Shown here: positions 1-9,564 of the stretch, piece by piece
Layout of the letters: the number at the start of each line of letters is the position of its first letter
Position numbering within the stretch: position 1 is the first letter of the stretch
Source: a virus
Reading direction: 5' to 3' (one strand)
IMG/VR virus record: IMGVR_UViG_3300031660_000051
Span: 1 to 25,971 of that record
Length of the DNA: 25,971 nucleotides
Made by a program: the position numbers and the translations under genes
The notes under the pieces: model-generated
Seen by the model: only the letters and a program-made list of their open reading frames with translations
The model's database searches: none
What the model was told of the DNA's origin: nothing

Positions 1-381
1 TTTGCCTGAGATTCTTTTGTATAAACCTTTATCTTCTATTGGCTGGTACATACGGAGAGTGCCTGTACCTGCACCTGTGACTTCAAGACGAACTGAACCC
101 CCTAAATCCTGAATAGTGCCTGTTGTTGCAGATTGAGCTATTTTCCACCTATCTGACTGAAACCCTGACGATACATTAGTAGCAGTCGTATAAGTACCAC
201 GCTGCCATACATCAAACCCACCATTAATAATAAGGTTCTTACGACCTGCTCCAATACTATTACGAATCTCCTGAACACTGTCAGCCCTTAGTACAGCTTC
301 ACCAGCTATACCGCTAGGCTTGTCTAGTTCTGATAGTTTCTCCCTGATGTTGATCGAGGGTTTGCTTATGTTTACTGTCAT
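1..381 (-). CDS. Tail fibre / receptor-binding protein, N-terminal part (cut by window edge)
   Basis: This leftward reading frame starts at an ATG (379-381) and is still open at base 1, giving 127 residues of an incomplete protein. It contains RKNLIINGGFDVWQRGT at about residues 48-64. That motif is very common near the start of the distal carbohydrate-binding part of phage tail-fibre proteins. The following text (SSGFQSDRWKIAQS, then a beta-rich stretch) fits a jelly-roll carbohydrate-binding fold. The ATG lies 2 nt past the stop of the LamG-type fibre gene, so the two genes are cotranscribed and probably translationally coupled. It is the third fibre-like gene in the row. The role in host recognition is inferred from the motif and position. 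Confidence 0.75.
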   Translation of the reverse strand, partial: MTVNISKPSINIREKLSELDKPSGIAGEAVLRADSVQEIRNSIGAGRKNLIINGGFDVWQRGTYTTATNVSSGFQSDRWKIAQSATTGTIQDLGGSVRLEVTGAGTGTLRMYQPIEDKGLYKRISGK

Positions 382-383
382 GG

Positions 384-2927
384 TTATTCCTCGACTACTA
401 GGTTATTGGAAGCTGAGATAGCTGAACCAACGGCTGATGTGGTGTTGTCTACTCTGCGTAGTCCTTGGAATACTGAGCGACCAGATGATGTGCCTACGTG
501 GAGTAAGTTAGTTGTATCATCGTGAGCCAGAGCGGTGACAGCATCGGAGGAGCCGTAGAGAGTTGCTTGTGCATTCTCTTGGAATAAAGGCTTCTCTGCT
601 TCGTAGATGTCTTTGATCTGCTGTGCTGATGGGGCTGTTGCTGAGATGCGGATAGTAGCTAAAGAACTGTTAGCCATTGGATTAGATCCATTCGGTGATG
701 ACCCGATGGTGGTCACTGCTGCGGTATTTGTAGCTGTATTAGTGTTCGCCACAGAGGCTACGAGTACACCATTGCCGTATATATGCACTACTCCACTTAC
801 ACGTAAAACAGTAAAATGAGTCCACCCTGTAAAAGTTGCTGATGAAGTAGCTGCTGTGTTGTTTATCTTTGTGTAAAAAGCCCCAGTCGATTGAACATTG
901 ACGTATAGCCTAGTTGCTCCTGCAACCGACCCTTGTGTATTACGGAAGAATATATATTCAGTCGCTCCAGTAACAATCTTAACCCACCCCATAATCGAGA
1001 AGTCACCCGTACCAAAGTCCAAGTCACTGTTATAAGGCTGCTCAAGATAGTTACTTGAACTAAACCCTGAGTAACCCACTAGATCAGCGCCAGTTGCCAC
1101 GGCTGTCTTGGTGATTGTTCCGTGTACTGCTAGGCCGTTGGCGTTCACTGAGCGGTCTTCTTCACCCCCCACATACATAGTAAAGCCTGATATAGAAAAA
1201 TTAGATGCAACCCCATTACCAACCATTAAGTTAACATATGATGAAGCGGCAGTTGTTCCCGTCCATGTAAAACTATTTGCACCTGCAACTGATACGAAGC
1301 CATGAGGCCCAGAACCAACTGAAGAAGACGACTGCCCAAAGAATGTAGGGGCTGTGCCACTATTTAAGGTTAAGTTGAATTTAACTGTATACGTTCTACC
1401 GATAACAGGGGTATATGTCGTATTTAGAGTTCCATATGAGGTAGTGTTAATAGCAGAAGTGATGTCTAGCCCACTACCAGTGTATGTCTCAAATGGGTAG
1501 GTAGAGTGATTAGTCCAGCCCGATATGATGTTAGTACCACTACCCACCACATCAGTCGTATCAGTATCACTCAATGCTGCGAGTTTGATGTCACCGACCA
1601 TGTAGCCTGTGTTGTAGTCTGAGGCAGTATAAGCAACCATTGACTTAGTTCGGTCAGCTACATTGTCTACTAAGTGTGAAACGCCACCTCCGAAGCCTGT
1701 GTATATTCGATCGCTTGAGGCCACAAAGTTGTTGTTCGCAACTTCTATATTACCAAGTAGAGTAGGCCACGATGAATTTGCTCCATAACCGTTGTTATTC
1801 ACACTATTAGTGTGAGGGTAGCCTAGCGAGCCAGTCCCTATACTACTAACTGAAGTATAAGGGACTTGGGCCATAAGCTGGAATGCGCTATAGGAAGTGC
1901 CTTCTGACCCCCATATAGTTCCGTTAGAATCTATAGTTATATTGCGAACAGCCCATCCAGCGTTAGCCTCTCCACCACTAACCACACTCCCATCATCCTT
2001 AATCACAGACACTCCACCATCGGTAGCCACTGCAATCGTTGGAATCGGTAGGCCAGTTGCGGAGTCTATAGGAGCGTTGGGTAGGACTGTCATTGCTATG
2101 TCGTTGATTTTGCGGCTGACAAGGGAACCTAATACGCCTGCCCCGTGCCAGTTCTTATTAGAATTTCTTTTGCTTATGTTTCCGTTGTATATCTGAGAAA
2201 GACTGGGGGAACCCCATTGCTCGCCCCTATCTTGTAGGAACCTAACCACATTAAGGTCATAACCAGCACCGCCAGACCCAGTGGCTAGTACACCATTCAA
2301 AGCATCTACACAAGTTATAGCTACCTCACCCACCATGTTAGAGCTGCTAGATACATTAAACACCATCCACATAGGCATACTAGGGTCATCACCATCATAG
2401 ATGGTTACTGCGCCTGTAGTTGCAACAATCACTGCAACCGCTGGGAACTCTTTCGTTGAACCACGAGTGCTAGTGTTCAATGCTTCGTTATACCAAGATG
2501 TGCCTTGTGTACGCTTACGCCATGCTCCACCGTCTGAGTCTTTGCTAGTGTCGTAGATGAATACGTCTACTGCTGTGACTGCTATCGTGTCAGAGATAGC
2601 TGTAAGATCAATGCCTGTGAAGTCTACTGCGTCTGTTGTAGCAACACCTTGGTTCAAAGCTTTAACAGCAGCAATACTAGTAAGCTCACTGTCCATGAGA
2701 GCACCTGAGGTGGTCACATTAGCTGTATCAGTTACATCTGCACTTGCTTCAACAGCATCTAGCTTAGAGCCATCTACAGATACGTTACGACCATCGAAGG
2801 TAGAGTTAGTTGTGACAGCACCTGTCATTGCTCCACCTGTTAAGGGGAGGGAGTATGCATCTACTCTGTCTGCCTTGACTTCACCTGAGGAGGTTAGTAG
2901 GTCTGCTAATAATCTTGCTTTAGACAT
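384..2927 (-). CDS. Tail fibre / virion protein with LamG-like lectin domain
   Basis: This is an 847-residue protein. The N-terminus (MSKARLLADLLTSSGEVKAD, then LPLTGGAMTGAVTTNSTFDG and SVDGSKLDAVEASADVTDT) is a module I recognise from fibre or structural proteins of marine phages. Residues about 620-780 look like a concanavalin A/LamG domain: LDFGTGDFSIMGWVKI, then TGWTHFTVLRVSGVVHIYGN, then TTIGSSPNGSNPMANSSLATI. Such domains bind glycans, so a surface-recognition role is likely. The middle is Ser/Thr/Gly-rich without a recognised fold. The gene starts 1 nt from the stop of the 86-aa gene and ends 2 nt before the next fibre start. The fibre assignment is secure; its receptor is unknown. Confidence 0.8.
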   Translation of the reverse strand: MSKARLLADLLTSSGEVKADRVDAYSLPLTGGAMTGAVTTNSTFDGRNVSVDGSKLDAVEASADVTDTANVTTSGALMDSELTSIAAVKALNQGVATTDAVDFTGIDLTAISDTIAVTAVDVFIYDTSKDSDGGAWRKRTQGTSWYNEALNTSTRGSTKEFPAVAVIVATTGAVTIYDGDDPSMPMWMVFNVSSSSNMVGEVAITCVDALNGVLATGSGGAGYDLNVVRFLQDRGEQWGSPSLSQIYNGNISKRNSNKNWHGAGVLGSLVSRKINDIAMTVLPNAPIDSATGLPIPTIAVATDGGVSVIKDDGSVVSGGEANAGWAVRNITIDSNGTIWGSEGTSYSAFQLMAQVPYTSVSSIGTGSLGYPHTNSVNNNGYGANSSWPTLLGNIEVANNNFVASSDRIYTGFGGGVSHLVDNVADRTKSMVAYTASDYNTGYMVGDIKLAALSDTDTTDVVGSGTNIISGWTNHSTYPFETYTGSGLDITSAINTTSYGTLNTTYTPVIGRTYTVKFNLTLNSGTAPTFFGQSSSSVGSGPHGFVSVAGANSFTWTGTTAASSYVNLMVGNGVASNFSISGFTMYVGGEEDRSVNANGLAVHGTITKTAVATGADLVGYSGFSSSNYLEQPYNSDLDFGTGDFSIMGWVKIVTGATEYIFFRNTQGSVAGATRLYVNVQSTGAFYTKINNTAATSSATFTGWTHFTVLRVSGVVHIYGNGVLVASVANTNTATNTAAVTTIGSSPNGSNPMANSSLATIRISATAPSAQQIKDIYEAEKPLFQENAQATLYGSSDAVTALAHDDTTNLLHVGTSSGRSVFQGLRRVDNTTSAVGSAISASNNLVVEE

Positions 2928-2928
2928 A

Positions 2929-3189
2929 CTATTCTCCCATAGCTGCTAGTGAAGCCGCCTGTGCTGCTAGGTAAGCTGCTTTAACTTCTGGTGTGTGTAT
3001 CACTGAGCATATCGCTGTGACCTTTGGGTCTTCATCGGTACATACATGATCTGGCATACAGACATGACGATGGAATGATGAGGATAGTGCTACACCGTCT
3101 TCTAAGATTCTGGTTGCTGTGCGTACTTGTACTGAGCCGTTTTCTAGAACCTCAATTTTATCTACGATTGTTTCTTTAGTTAGTGCCAT
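2929..3189 (-). CDS. Small conserved phage protein of unknown function, between fibre genes
   Basis: This is an 86-residue protein starting MALTKETIVDKIEVLENGSVQVRTATRILEDG (written here in part: TIVDKIEVLENGSVQVRTA). The upstream AGGAA, with 8 nt between it and the ATG, is an acceptable ribosome-binding site. The N-terminal half predicts as short beta strands (EVLENGSVQVRT). The middle has a Cys/His cluster (HRHVCMPDHVC) and the C-terminus is an Ala-rich helix (EVKAAYLAAQAASLAAM). Similar small proteins sit among fibre genes in many phages. A chaperone, a capping role, or nothing structural are all possible. The function is not known and no domain was recognised beyond this pattern. Confidence 0.75.
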   Translation of the reverse strand: MALTKETIVDKIEVLENGSVQVRTATRILEDGVALSSSFHRHVCMPDHVCTDEDPKVTAICSVIHTPEVKAAYLAAQAASLAAMGE

Positions 3190-3220
3190 GTTATTTATTC
3201 CTGTGTTTGTTAAGGTCTGT

Positions 3221-3238
3221 TGCTAGAGTCCACTAGCA
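3221..3238. other. Short hairpin between fibre gene and 86-aa gene
   Basis: TGCTAG and CTAGCA form a perfect 6-bp stem around a 6-nt loop just after the stop of the large fibre gene. There is no T-run on either side, so it does not look like an intrinsic terminator. It may protect or process the mRNA, or be chance. Confidence 0.35.
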
Positions 3239-3242
3239 GTAG

Positions 3243-6200
3243 TTAAGAGTCTGTGTAATATATTGCATGTCCATAGATAGACGAGCTGGGGTTACTTAGA
3301 TGGCTATATGACATAATTGACCACCCACCAGAGCTATTACCATAGAAATTTAGGTAGCTAGCGCCACCATTTAGATAAACATTTGGTGTTGCTGTACTAA
3401 TGCTCTGATACATTACAGACCCAACCGTTCCATGCCCCATATACCCATTAGATACAAAGGGTAAGCCTGTTATAGAAACGTAGTTAGAACTGGAACGCTC
3501 ACTAAAAGAAGACGCTACAAACCAAACAGTAACTTTATTACCTACTTTAGTGTACTTCGCATTTACAGCAGCGATTGTGCCAAGGCTAGCGGCAGGTTGC
3601 CAAGTACCCTCTTCATAATCATCTAGCACCTCAGAAGTCATACCTCCTGCGTTACCATTAGCAGAGAAGTCTATGCCTTTGCCTGATGTGCCTATGACTA
3701 GGTTGCCTGTGTTGACTGTAGCATCCCCGTTGGTTTCAGCGGTTAAGACTTGAGCATTATTTGAAATTAAACTTGCAGGATAGTTGTTCAATGCGCCTAA
3801 CTTAACAAAGGCGTTGTTTGGGTCAGTGCCTACAATCATCTTCTTAGTGCCATCACTGGCTTCAAAGAAGTTTGTCATTACACCTCTGTTTAAATAAACA
3901 CCTAAGCCACTGCCTACACTTGCAGTGCCTATCCCTATACCATTACTCTGTATAGTTAGCTTGGTACTTGAAGCATTATCATCAATACCTGTGGAGGTGA
4001 ACGTGCCTGTGGATATAGCATCAGCCGTTACAGTGCCAGTTACGTCTATGCCACTTGCATCCACCCTCATACGTTCAGCGGCATTAGCCTTAAACTGTAG
4101 GTTGTTGTTGGCTTGGTCTATGATGTATGCGTTAGCTAGGGTTGCATCCCCTGCCAAGTACACTGTGTTTGTATCCGCATATACGTTTAGGTTAGCCCCA
4201 CCCGTTTTTCCTATGGTAGCTCTAACACCGTTAGTTGAGCTAGTAGCTGTCAAACCATTTGTGGTTACGGTACCTGTTACATCTACGCCCGCAGAAAAGG
4301 TCTGTGAAGATGCAAAGGTGTTTGCAGAGGCAGTCTCTGCATACTTAGTATCAGCTTCTGACTTAGTATAAGCACTATCAATAGGCTCAAACCTAGCATC
4401 AGAAGCAGTCTTACTATAATGATCCGCTAATAAGAACGTACCAAATGAGTGTATAAACACTACATCATCAACAGCAGCACCCGTATCCAAGATAACACTA
4501 GAGCCGTTAGTAGCTGTGTAGTCTTCTGCATCTAAGCGGATACCATTAAGGTATACCTGTAAGTACCCTGCATCATAAACAGCAGCGTAAGTAGTTTGGT
4601 TTGCAGTAGCCGTGTATTGAACACTATTGTTTGTACCACTAACAGCAGAACCCGCAGATACCCAACCAGAGCCATTATAAACCTTCATAATAGCAGCGCC
4701 AGTATCAAACCATAAGTCACCAGTACCCGGTGAAGAAGGTGTACCTGACTGAGATACATACTGACCTACGAATGTAGCTAAAGAAGCAGCCGAGCTATTC
4801 GCACTGTTTAATGAGTTAGTTTCACTCGTACTAGCGTTAGACTCTGAGGTAGCAGCGTTAGAAGCACTGGTAGCAGCCGCAGTAGTAGAACCAAACAATG
4901 TATCTGAATAGTTTTTAGTCACTACGTCTTGCGCTAGGGTAGGGTTAGCTACACCTGTGATCTTGTTAGCACCCATTGCAAGAACACCTGACATGGTGTC
5001 TCCCGCCTTAGATACCTTCAAGGCTTCGCCTGCATCTACATAAGTCTTAGTAGTAGCATCTGCACCCGCTGTAGGAGCACCTAAGCCAGTAATCTTGCTT
5101 GTACCCATAGCAAGGGCACCACTAAGGGTTCCACCTGTTAGGTTTAGCTTTAATGCATCGGCTGAATCCGTGTAAGCCTTAGTCACTGCATCGGCAGCAG
5201 CCGTAGGAGTACCTAGACCTGTGATTTTGCTTGTACCCATAGCAATAGCACCCGTCATGGTGCCACCCGCTTTAGGTAGTTTAGTTGCAATGCTGTTTGT
5301 TATAGTAGTATGGAAAGATGCATCATCGTTCAATGCAGCAGCCAGTTCATTTAAAGTATCCAATGCCCCGGGAGCCGCAGCAACCAAGTCAGACACTTCC
5401 TGATCTACATAACCTTTGGTAGCAGCATCGGCAGTGGCTGTTGGAGTACCCAGACCTGTGATTTTGCTTGTACCCATGGCGATGGCACCAGACATAGTAC
5501 CACCAGCTAGATTTAGCTTTAGGGCGTCTGCACTATCAACATAGGTTTTGGTAGTTGCGTCGGAACCTTGCACAGGAGCACTTAGGCCCGTTACTGTGGC
5601 TGCGGTACCTGAGTTCATGTTTAGTGAACCGTTGATGGTCAAGTCCGTGAATGAACTTGCACCTGTACTGGTTATGTTACCCGAGACGTTACCCGTTACA
5701 TTACCTGTTAGATCACCATCAACATCACCCGTTACATCTCCAGTAACTGCACCCGCAATTGGGCCTACGAAGTTAGTAGCAGTGATAGTGGTACCGACTA
5801 CAGTACTAGCAGAAGCAGCACCGATTGCAGTACCATCAATAGAACCTGCACCAATGTCTACCGTAGCTAGGACGTTAGTACCTGTACTGGTTACATTACC
5901 TGCTAAGTTTCCTGTTACGTTACCTGCAACTGTACCCGTGTGAGCACCGTTTGAATTACCTTGTAGGTTACCCGTTACATTACCCGACACGTTACCTGTG
6001 ACAGCACCCGAGATAGGGCCTACGAAGGCCGTACCTGTAATGGTAGTACCAACGATAGTAGTAGGAGTAGAAGCGCCGATAGTAGCATCATCGATAGTAC
6101 CCGCGTTAATATCTGCGGTATCTGCCACTAGGGCATCGATGTTAGCTGTACCATCAACCCAAAGATCCTGCCACTCTTGTGTGGTAGAACCTAAGTCATG

Positions 6201-6959
6201 TGTACCGTCTGTAGCAGGGAGTACATCCGAGTCTACCCGGCCAGTGAAGGTGACGGTATCTGAAGTAGCATTACCTAATGTTGTATCGCCTAATACATTT
6301 ACAGTGTTGGAGAATATAGCTCCGCCCGTGACGCCTAGGCTACCTAATACTACGGTATTACCCGTAAGAGTACTTGCACCTGTAACGGCAAGGGTTCCAC
6401 CTATAGCGGTGTTGGATGAAACAGTAAGAACACCACCTACATCGACATTACCCGTAGAGGACATAGTGACTGCGTTGATATCGTCAATGTAACCAACTCC
6501 GTCGATATGGATGTCTTTAAACTGTAGAGTAGACGTACCTAATGTAACTGTATTATTAACTTTAGGGGCAATGATGTTAGTGTTGCTGATTGCCGCTACG
6601 GTTACCCAGTTAGCATTGTTAGTTGTATTGTATAAGCACAGGTGGGTATAACCCGTGGAAGTGTTGATCCAGATCGAACCGGGTGCATAACCTGCGGTGT
6701 TATCATCTGTAGCAGCAGGATCAGCAGTCGCTGTGTTATTGTTACGACCACCGAAACCACCGTGAATAGCGGGTAAGTAACCAGACACAGACGTAGTTAA
6801 AGGTAGCTTAGGTGCGCTGCCCGTAGACCCGTCGTGGGTGTGTCCTGTTGAGGCGTTGAAAGCGGCTAATAACTGGTTAAATTCAGCATTAAGTGGTGGT
6901 GCAGTAATGTTCGCACCGTTAATAATGTCCGCTACTGACTGTCTAGTATATCCCGCCAT
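3243..6959 (-). CDS. Large repeat-rich tail fibre protein
   Basis: The protein has 1238 residues from the ATG at 6959. A TTG one codon upstream (6962) would add one residue, but the GGGGAG site is 6 nt from the ATG, so the ATG is preferred. It overlaps the stop of the upstream gene as TGATG. The N-terminus (MAGYTRQSVADIINGANI, then PLNAEFNQLLAAFN and GHTHDG) is a typical fibre attachment region. Next come T-G-N-V repeats (about 281-433) and four phage-tail repeats of the form TKTYVDSADALKLNLAGGT (about 453-685). A T7-fibre-like module follows (about 770-845, with QVYLNGIRLDAEDYT). The C-terminal module starts with EVLDDYEEGTWQP near residue 1105, a common distal fibre domain. Host recognition is inferred. 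Confidence 0.88.
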   Translation of the reverse strand: MAGYTRQSVADIINGANITAPPLNAEFNQLLAAFNASTGHTHDGSTGSAPKLPLTTSVSGYLPAIHGGFGGRNNNTATADPAATDDNTAGYAPGSIWINTSTGYTHLCLYNTTNNANWVTVAAISNTNIIAPKVNNTVTLGTSTLQFKDIHIDGVGYIDDINAVTMSSTGNVDVGGVLTVSSNTAIGGTLAVTGASTLTGNTVVLGSLGVTGGAIFSNTVNVLGDTTLGNATSDTVTFTGRVDSDVLPATDGTHDLGSTTQEWQDLWVDGTANIDALVADTADINAGTIDDATIGASTPTTIVGTTITGTAFVGPISGAVTGNVSGNVTGNLQGNSNGAHTGTVAGNVTGNLAGNVTSTGTNVLATVDIGAGSIDGTAIGAASASTVVGTTITATNFVGPIAGAVTGDVTGDVDGDLTGNVTGNVSGNITSTGASSFTDLTINGSLNMNSGTAATVTGLSAPVQGSDATTKTYVDSADALKLNLAGGTMSGAIAMGTSKITGLGTPTATADAATKGYVDQEVSDLVAAAPGALDTLNELAAALNDDASFHTTITNSIATKLPKAGGTMTGAIAMGTSKITGLGTPTAAADAVTKAYTDSADALKLNLTGGTLSGALAMGTSKITGLGAPTAGADATTKTYVDAGEALKVSKAGDTMSGVLAMGANKITGVANPTLAQDVVTKNYSDTLFGSTTAAATSASNAATSESNASTSETNSLNSANSSAASLATFVGQYVSQSGTPSSPGTGDLWFDTGAAIMKVYNGSGWVSAGSAVSGTNNSVQYTATANQTTYAAVYDAGYLQVYLNGIRLDAEDYTATNGSSVILDTGAAVDDVVFIHSFGTFLLADHYSKTASDARFEPIDSAYTKSEADTKYAETASANTFASSQTFSAGVDVTGTVTTNGLTATSSTNGVRATIGKTGGANLNVYADTNTVYLAGDATLANAYIIDQANNNLQFKANAAERMRVDASGIDVTGTVTADAISTGTFTSTGIDDNASSTKLTIQSNGIGIGTASVGSGLGVYLNRGVMTNFFEASDGTKKMIVGTDPNNAFVKLGALNNYPASLISNNAQVLTAETNGDATVNTGNLVIGTSGKGIDFSANGNAGGMTSEVLDDYEEGTWQPAASLGTIAAVNAKYTKVGNKVTVWFVASSFSERSSSNYVSITGLPFVSNGYMGHGTVGSVMYQSISTATPNVYLNGGASYLNFYGNSSGGWSIMSYSHLSNPSSSIYGHAIYYTDS
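4905..5600 (-). repeat. Four tandem phage-tail repeats inside the fibre gene
   Basis: Near-identical text (on the + strand, GATTTTGCTTGTACCCAT or close variants) recurs near 4957, 5090, 5219 and 5457. Each copy encodes a unit such as GAIAMGTSKITGLGTPTA followed by DAATKGYVD. Unit spacing is irregular: the interval between the last two contains an inserted stretch encoding LNELAAALNDDASFHTTI. Such units form trimeric fibre shafts and are prone to recombine between phages. Confidence 0.85.
5660..6120 (-). repeat. Two diverged long repeats with Gly-Asn-Val motifs in the fibre shaft
   Basis: The encoded text has two related units. One begins DINAGTIDDATIGASTPTT and the other DIGAGSIDGTAIGAASAST. 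Each is followed by a VVGTTIT or IVGTTIT strand, FVGPI(S/A)GAVTG, and then a run of short TGN(V/L) or GD(V/L) steps ending in TSTG. The pattern suggests an internal duplication of a beta-helical shaft segment. Confidence 0.75.
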
Positions 6960-8815
6960 CAACGTCTCCCCGCGATGCTAAATTCAAAAACGATTCCTTG
7001 TATGCTGTAAGGGTCAAAATTCCCCAAAGTAACAAAGGTAAGCTGGCAAGAATAGCCAGTGCCCTGTAGGCTGGTTGTAATGATGGGTTTCTCTGTTCCA
7101 CCATAGTTAATGTTGGTACCTGCATAATTAATGTTCTTCCCTTTATAGCGTACTGGTGCGCCTTTAGACTCTTGCGAATAGGAACTAGGGCTGGCTGTGT
7201 TGGGATCTTCCCAATCATACGATACCGCCATGTTCAAAGTCAGAGGGCCTTCAGCCCGTATAAATGTGTTGGCCTTACGCATGGTCTTCTTAACTTCGGT
7301 ATCTCCAAAGTCAAAGAAGGGCGTGGTGTATACGGATAGGATGTCTGCCCCATTAAACTGGTTGGTAGTCTCTTGCTGATAGACCTTGCCGTCGTAGTCA
7401 CCGTGTAGGACTAGCTCTTTTGAGTTAACATATGCCGAAGCACAGCAACTGGCACGAATGCCCACTAGCTCTCCAAACTCCCAACCTAACCTTTGGTCAG
7501 CCGACCGAAGACCACCAATGATGCCGAAGCTATCGGTGGTAAAGGTAGTATCGTCACCTATGAAGTAACGTAACTGGGACTTGCTGCGAATTACCACACC
7601 ATTGAGGGTAGATAAATCGTAGTCTTGTGGAAGCGCAGTAAGTAGTTGTTGTATGCTCTTAGAGATAGTCTCTAACTCAACGTCACCGATTCGACTTGTT
7701 CCCGCTACGGGGCGTAGTCCATCGGGTGCTAAGAACACTAGGTCACCACCAATCTCCAATACGGAATCTCGGGCAATGCAACCTACGTTGGTAGTAATCT
7801 GATCTAACACGAATCCAGCAGTCACGTCAGGGGATACTTTCTTAATTCCGTTATCACCAAATACAAATAGGTCACCACGGAACGGTTTAAACTGCACTAC
7901 GTCAAAGCCTATGGCTAACTGACCTGCACCAGCGGCTGATGTGAATGTAAGAGGATCTAATGGGGCAGAGTAGGCTATTGTCGCCTGTGCGACTCGATCT
8001 CCACCTAGGAATAGATGGTTCTCAAATGCATCAACCAATTCAGGTCGGGCTAAGGCACTTGGGCCTCCCGGGCTTGAACTGCCACCAGAGCCACTTGGGC
8101 TGATAGCTTTCCAGTTGGTACCATCATAGAGAACAGCGTTATTCACACCGTCTACGAAACATATCCTGTTACCACCGCCGAAGTTAAAGCTAACGTGGCG
8201 AAGTTTAGAGACTGTTCTAACACCATCTTTGAAATTGTGTACTATGCCCGTGGTATAGGGTGCCCATGCTGAGTAGGCTACATAACGATAGTATTTATAC
8301 TCGTTTGTATCTACTGTGATGGTGTCCCCTACTGTTGCACCCGTACCCAGCGTAACTGTGTTACCGCTGATACTATAGTGAGTGCTAACCGTTAGGGTTG
8401 TTGTGGTAGAACCCGTAGTCTTTGTAACAACCGTATTAGCTGCGTTGTTAATGTCTAGCGTTCTTGAGTTTGAATCTGCGCCAGTAAATGCTGTCTGGGA
8501 TGCCGTGGCTGTGTAGGTAAAGGTCTTAACCTTACGGGTAGCAATTATGACTGTAGTGTCTAGGTTGTCGTCTTTGAAGATTGCGACAGACAAGACTTTA
8601 CCCTCGGTATTAACGGGGTCTATTTCTTGATGGTTGGCATTAGCATTGTAAGGAGAGAAACCTTCAATTCTGCGGTATCCCCCAAATAGGCTAACTTCGT
8701 AGTTAACTAATCGGGTAGCGGAGCCGGGGGCATTTTCACTTAGATCTAGATGATTCTCGTTACTGTTAAGCCCGCCGCCGCATATTACCTTGTAGGACTG
8801 TACGCGATCAGCCAT
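6959..8815 (-). CDS. Tail tubular protein B-like (nozzle) protein
   Basis: This is a 618-residue protein directly after the tail tube A-like gene, with a 1-nt gap, in the order expected of T7-like short tails. The N-terminus (CGGGLNSNENHLDLSENAPG, then LVNYEVSLFGGYRRIEGF) matches the nozzle-type proteins I associate with podoviruses: a gly-rich opening followed by a 'reads the solution data' beta-propeller-like body (FKPFRGDLFVFGDNGIKKV and FLAPDGLRPVAGTSRIGDV). Residues about 97-169 (FTYTATASQTAFTGADSN to TLGTGATVGDTITV) look like an inserted T7-fibre-like beta module also seen in the downstream fibre. It probably forms the distal tail tube through which DNA exits. The family assignment rests on context and pattern, not on a search. 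Confidence 0.75.
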   Translation of the reverse strand: MADRVQSYKVICGGGLNSNENHLDLSENAPGSATRLVNYEVSLFGGYRRIEGFSPYNANANHQEIDPVNTEGKVLSVAIFKDDNLDTTVIIATRKVKTFTYTATASQTAFTGADSNSRTLDINNAANTVVTKTTGSTTTTLTVSTHYSISGNTVTLGTGATVGDTITVDTNEYKYYRYVAYSAWAPYTTGIVHNFKDGVRTVSKLRHVSFNFGGGNRICFVDGVNNAVLYDGTNWKAISPSGSGGSSSPGGPSALARPELVDAFENHLFLGGDRVAQATIAYSAPLDPLTFTSAAGAGQLAIGFDVVQFKPFRGDLFVFGDNGIKKVSPDVTAGFVLDQITTNVGCIARDSVLEIGGDLVFLAPDGLRPVAGTSRIGDVELETISKSIQQLLTALPQDYDLSTLNGVVIRSKSQLRYFIGDDTTFTTDSFGIIGGLRSADQRLGWEFGELVGIRASCCASAYVNSKELVLHGDYDGKVYQQETTNQFNGADILSVYTTPFFDFGDTEVKKTMRKANTFIRAEGPLTLNMAVSYDWEDPNTASPSSYSQESKGAPVRYKGKNINYAGTNINYGGTEKPIITTSLQGTGYSCQLTFVTLGNFDPYSIQGIVFEFSIAGRR

Positions 8816-8816
8816 A

Positions 8817-9539
8817 TCAGATACCTACATAATCTTGGCTTGATCTTGACTTACGAGGCACCCGGGTGTCATACACACGTTCGTATTTATTGATAAAGAT
8901 ACCTTGCATGTTTTTAACGCCCTGTTGGAATACTTGAGCAGTAAGCGTAGCTGACTCAGGATTATCTCGGAACATATACATATAGTACAAAGCACCGTCA
9001 ATAATCACATTGTCGTATGAGTTAGGAATTCGAGTTGTATCCCCGTGCAGAGATAGGCCCACATTGTTCATATAATACTTGAACTGGATTGTGTAGGCTT
9101 GGTCTGGGGAGGGGCTTACCACATAGCCATTGCCGTGGGAGGGTGCAATAACAGCAGGTATGGATACGCCTGCGGTGCTACTGTCATCATCAGTACTTTT
9201 ATATTTCTTGTAGTAAATATCACGGTCTATGAATTCAAGCATCTTGTGGTTAACATTTAATGATGCATTCTTTTGTAGCTGGAAGGTATTCCAATCTACG
9301 ACCTTAAAGTACTCAGGCCAAGAATACTCTTCCTGACCCACGGCTAAAACTTGTGTGTGTTGAGCAGCGTTGAATGGCCACTCATATTCTGCTTGATTAA
9401 TTTGACCGATAGCATCAGTGATAGCGTCTTTAGCTAGGGTTTGGATTCCCCGTGTATTACTAAAGTCGGCTTCAGCAATTTCAACTTCGTTTAGTTTACG
9501 AAGCAATCGATTGGTGAGACTGAGGTAAGTGGATGCCAT
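8817..9539 (-). CDS. Tail tubular protein A-like / head-tail adaptor protein
   Basis: This is a 240-residue protein with a helical N-terminus (YLSLTNRLLRKLNEVEI), then QINQAEYEWPFNAAQHTQVL, a sequence type I associate with tail tubular protein A of T7-like and marine podoviruses (the adaptor ring under the portal). The later NSYDNVIIDGALYYMYMFRD and the basic C-terminus (RVPRKSRSSQD) fit the same family. It lies between the capsid gene, from which a terminator separates it, and the nozzle-like gene. This is the usual capsid, tube A, tube B order. The size is a little above that of T7 gp11. The function in joining portal to nozzle is inferred from family and order. Confidence 0.75.
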   Translation of the reverse strand: MASTYLSLTNRLLRKLNEVEIAEADFSNTRGIQTLAKDAITDAIGQINQAEYEWPFNAAQHTQVLAVGQEEYSWPEYFKVVDWNTFQLQKNASLNVNHKMLEFIDRDIYYKKYKSTDDDSSTAGVSIPAVIAPSHGNGYVVSPSPDQAYTIQFKYYMNNVGLSLHGDTTRIPNSYDNVIIDGALYYMYMFRDNPESATLTAQVFQQGVKNMQGIFINKYERVYDTRVPRKSRSSQDYVGI

Positions 9540-9564
9540 GGGTCAAATTACTCTTTCTATAGAT

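Noticed and set aside
4905-6120. Possible CRISPR-like repeat pattern
   Set aside because: The repeats are in frame, irregularly spaced, and encode known phage-tail repeats.
5548-6492. Rightward frames inside the large fibre gene
   Set aside because: Shadow frames: Val/Pro/Thr-rich translations arising from the repeat codons of the opposite strand.
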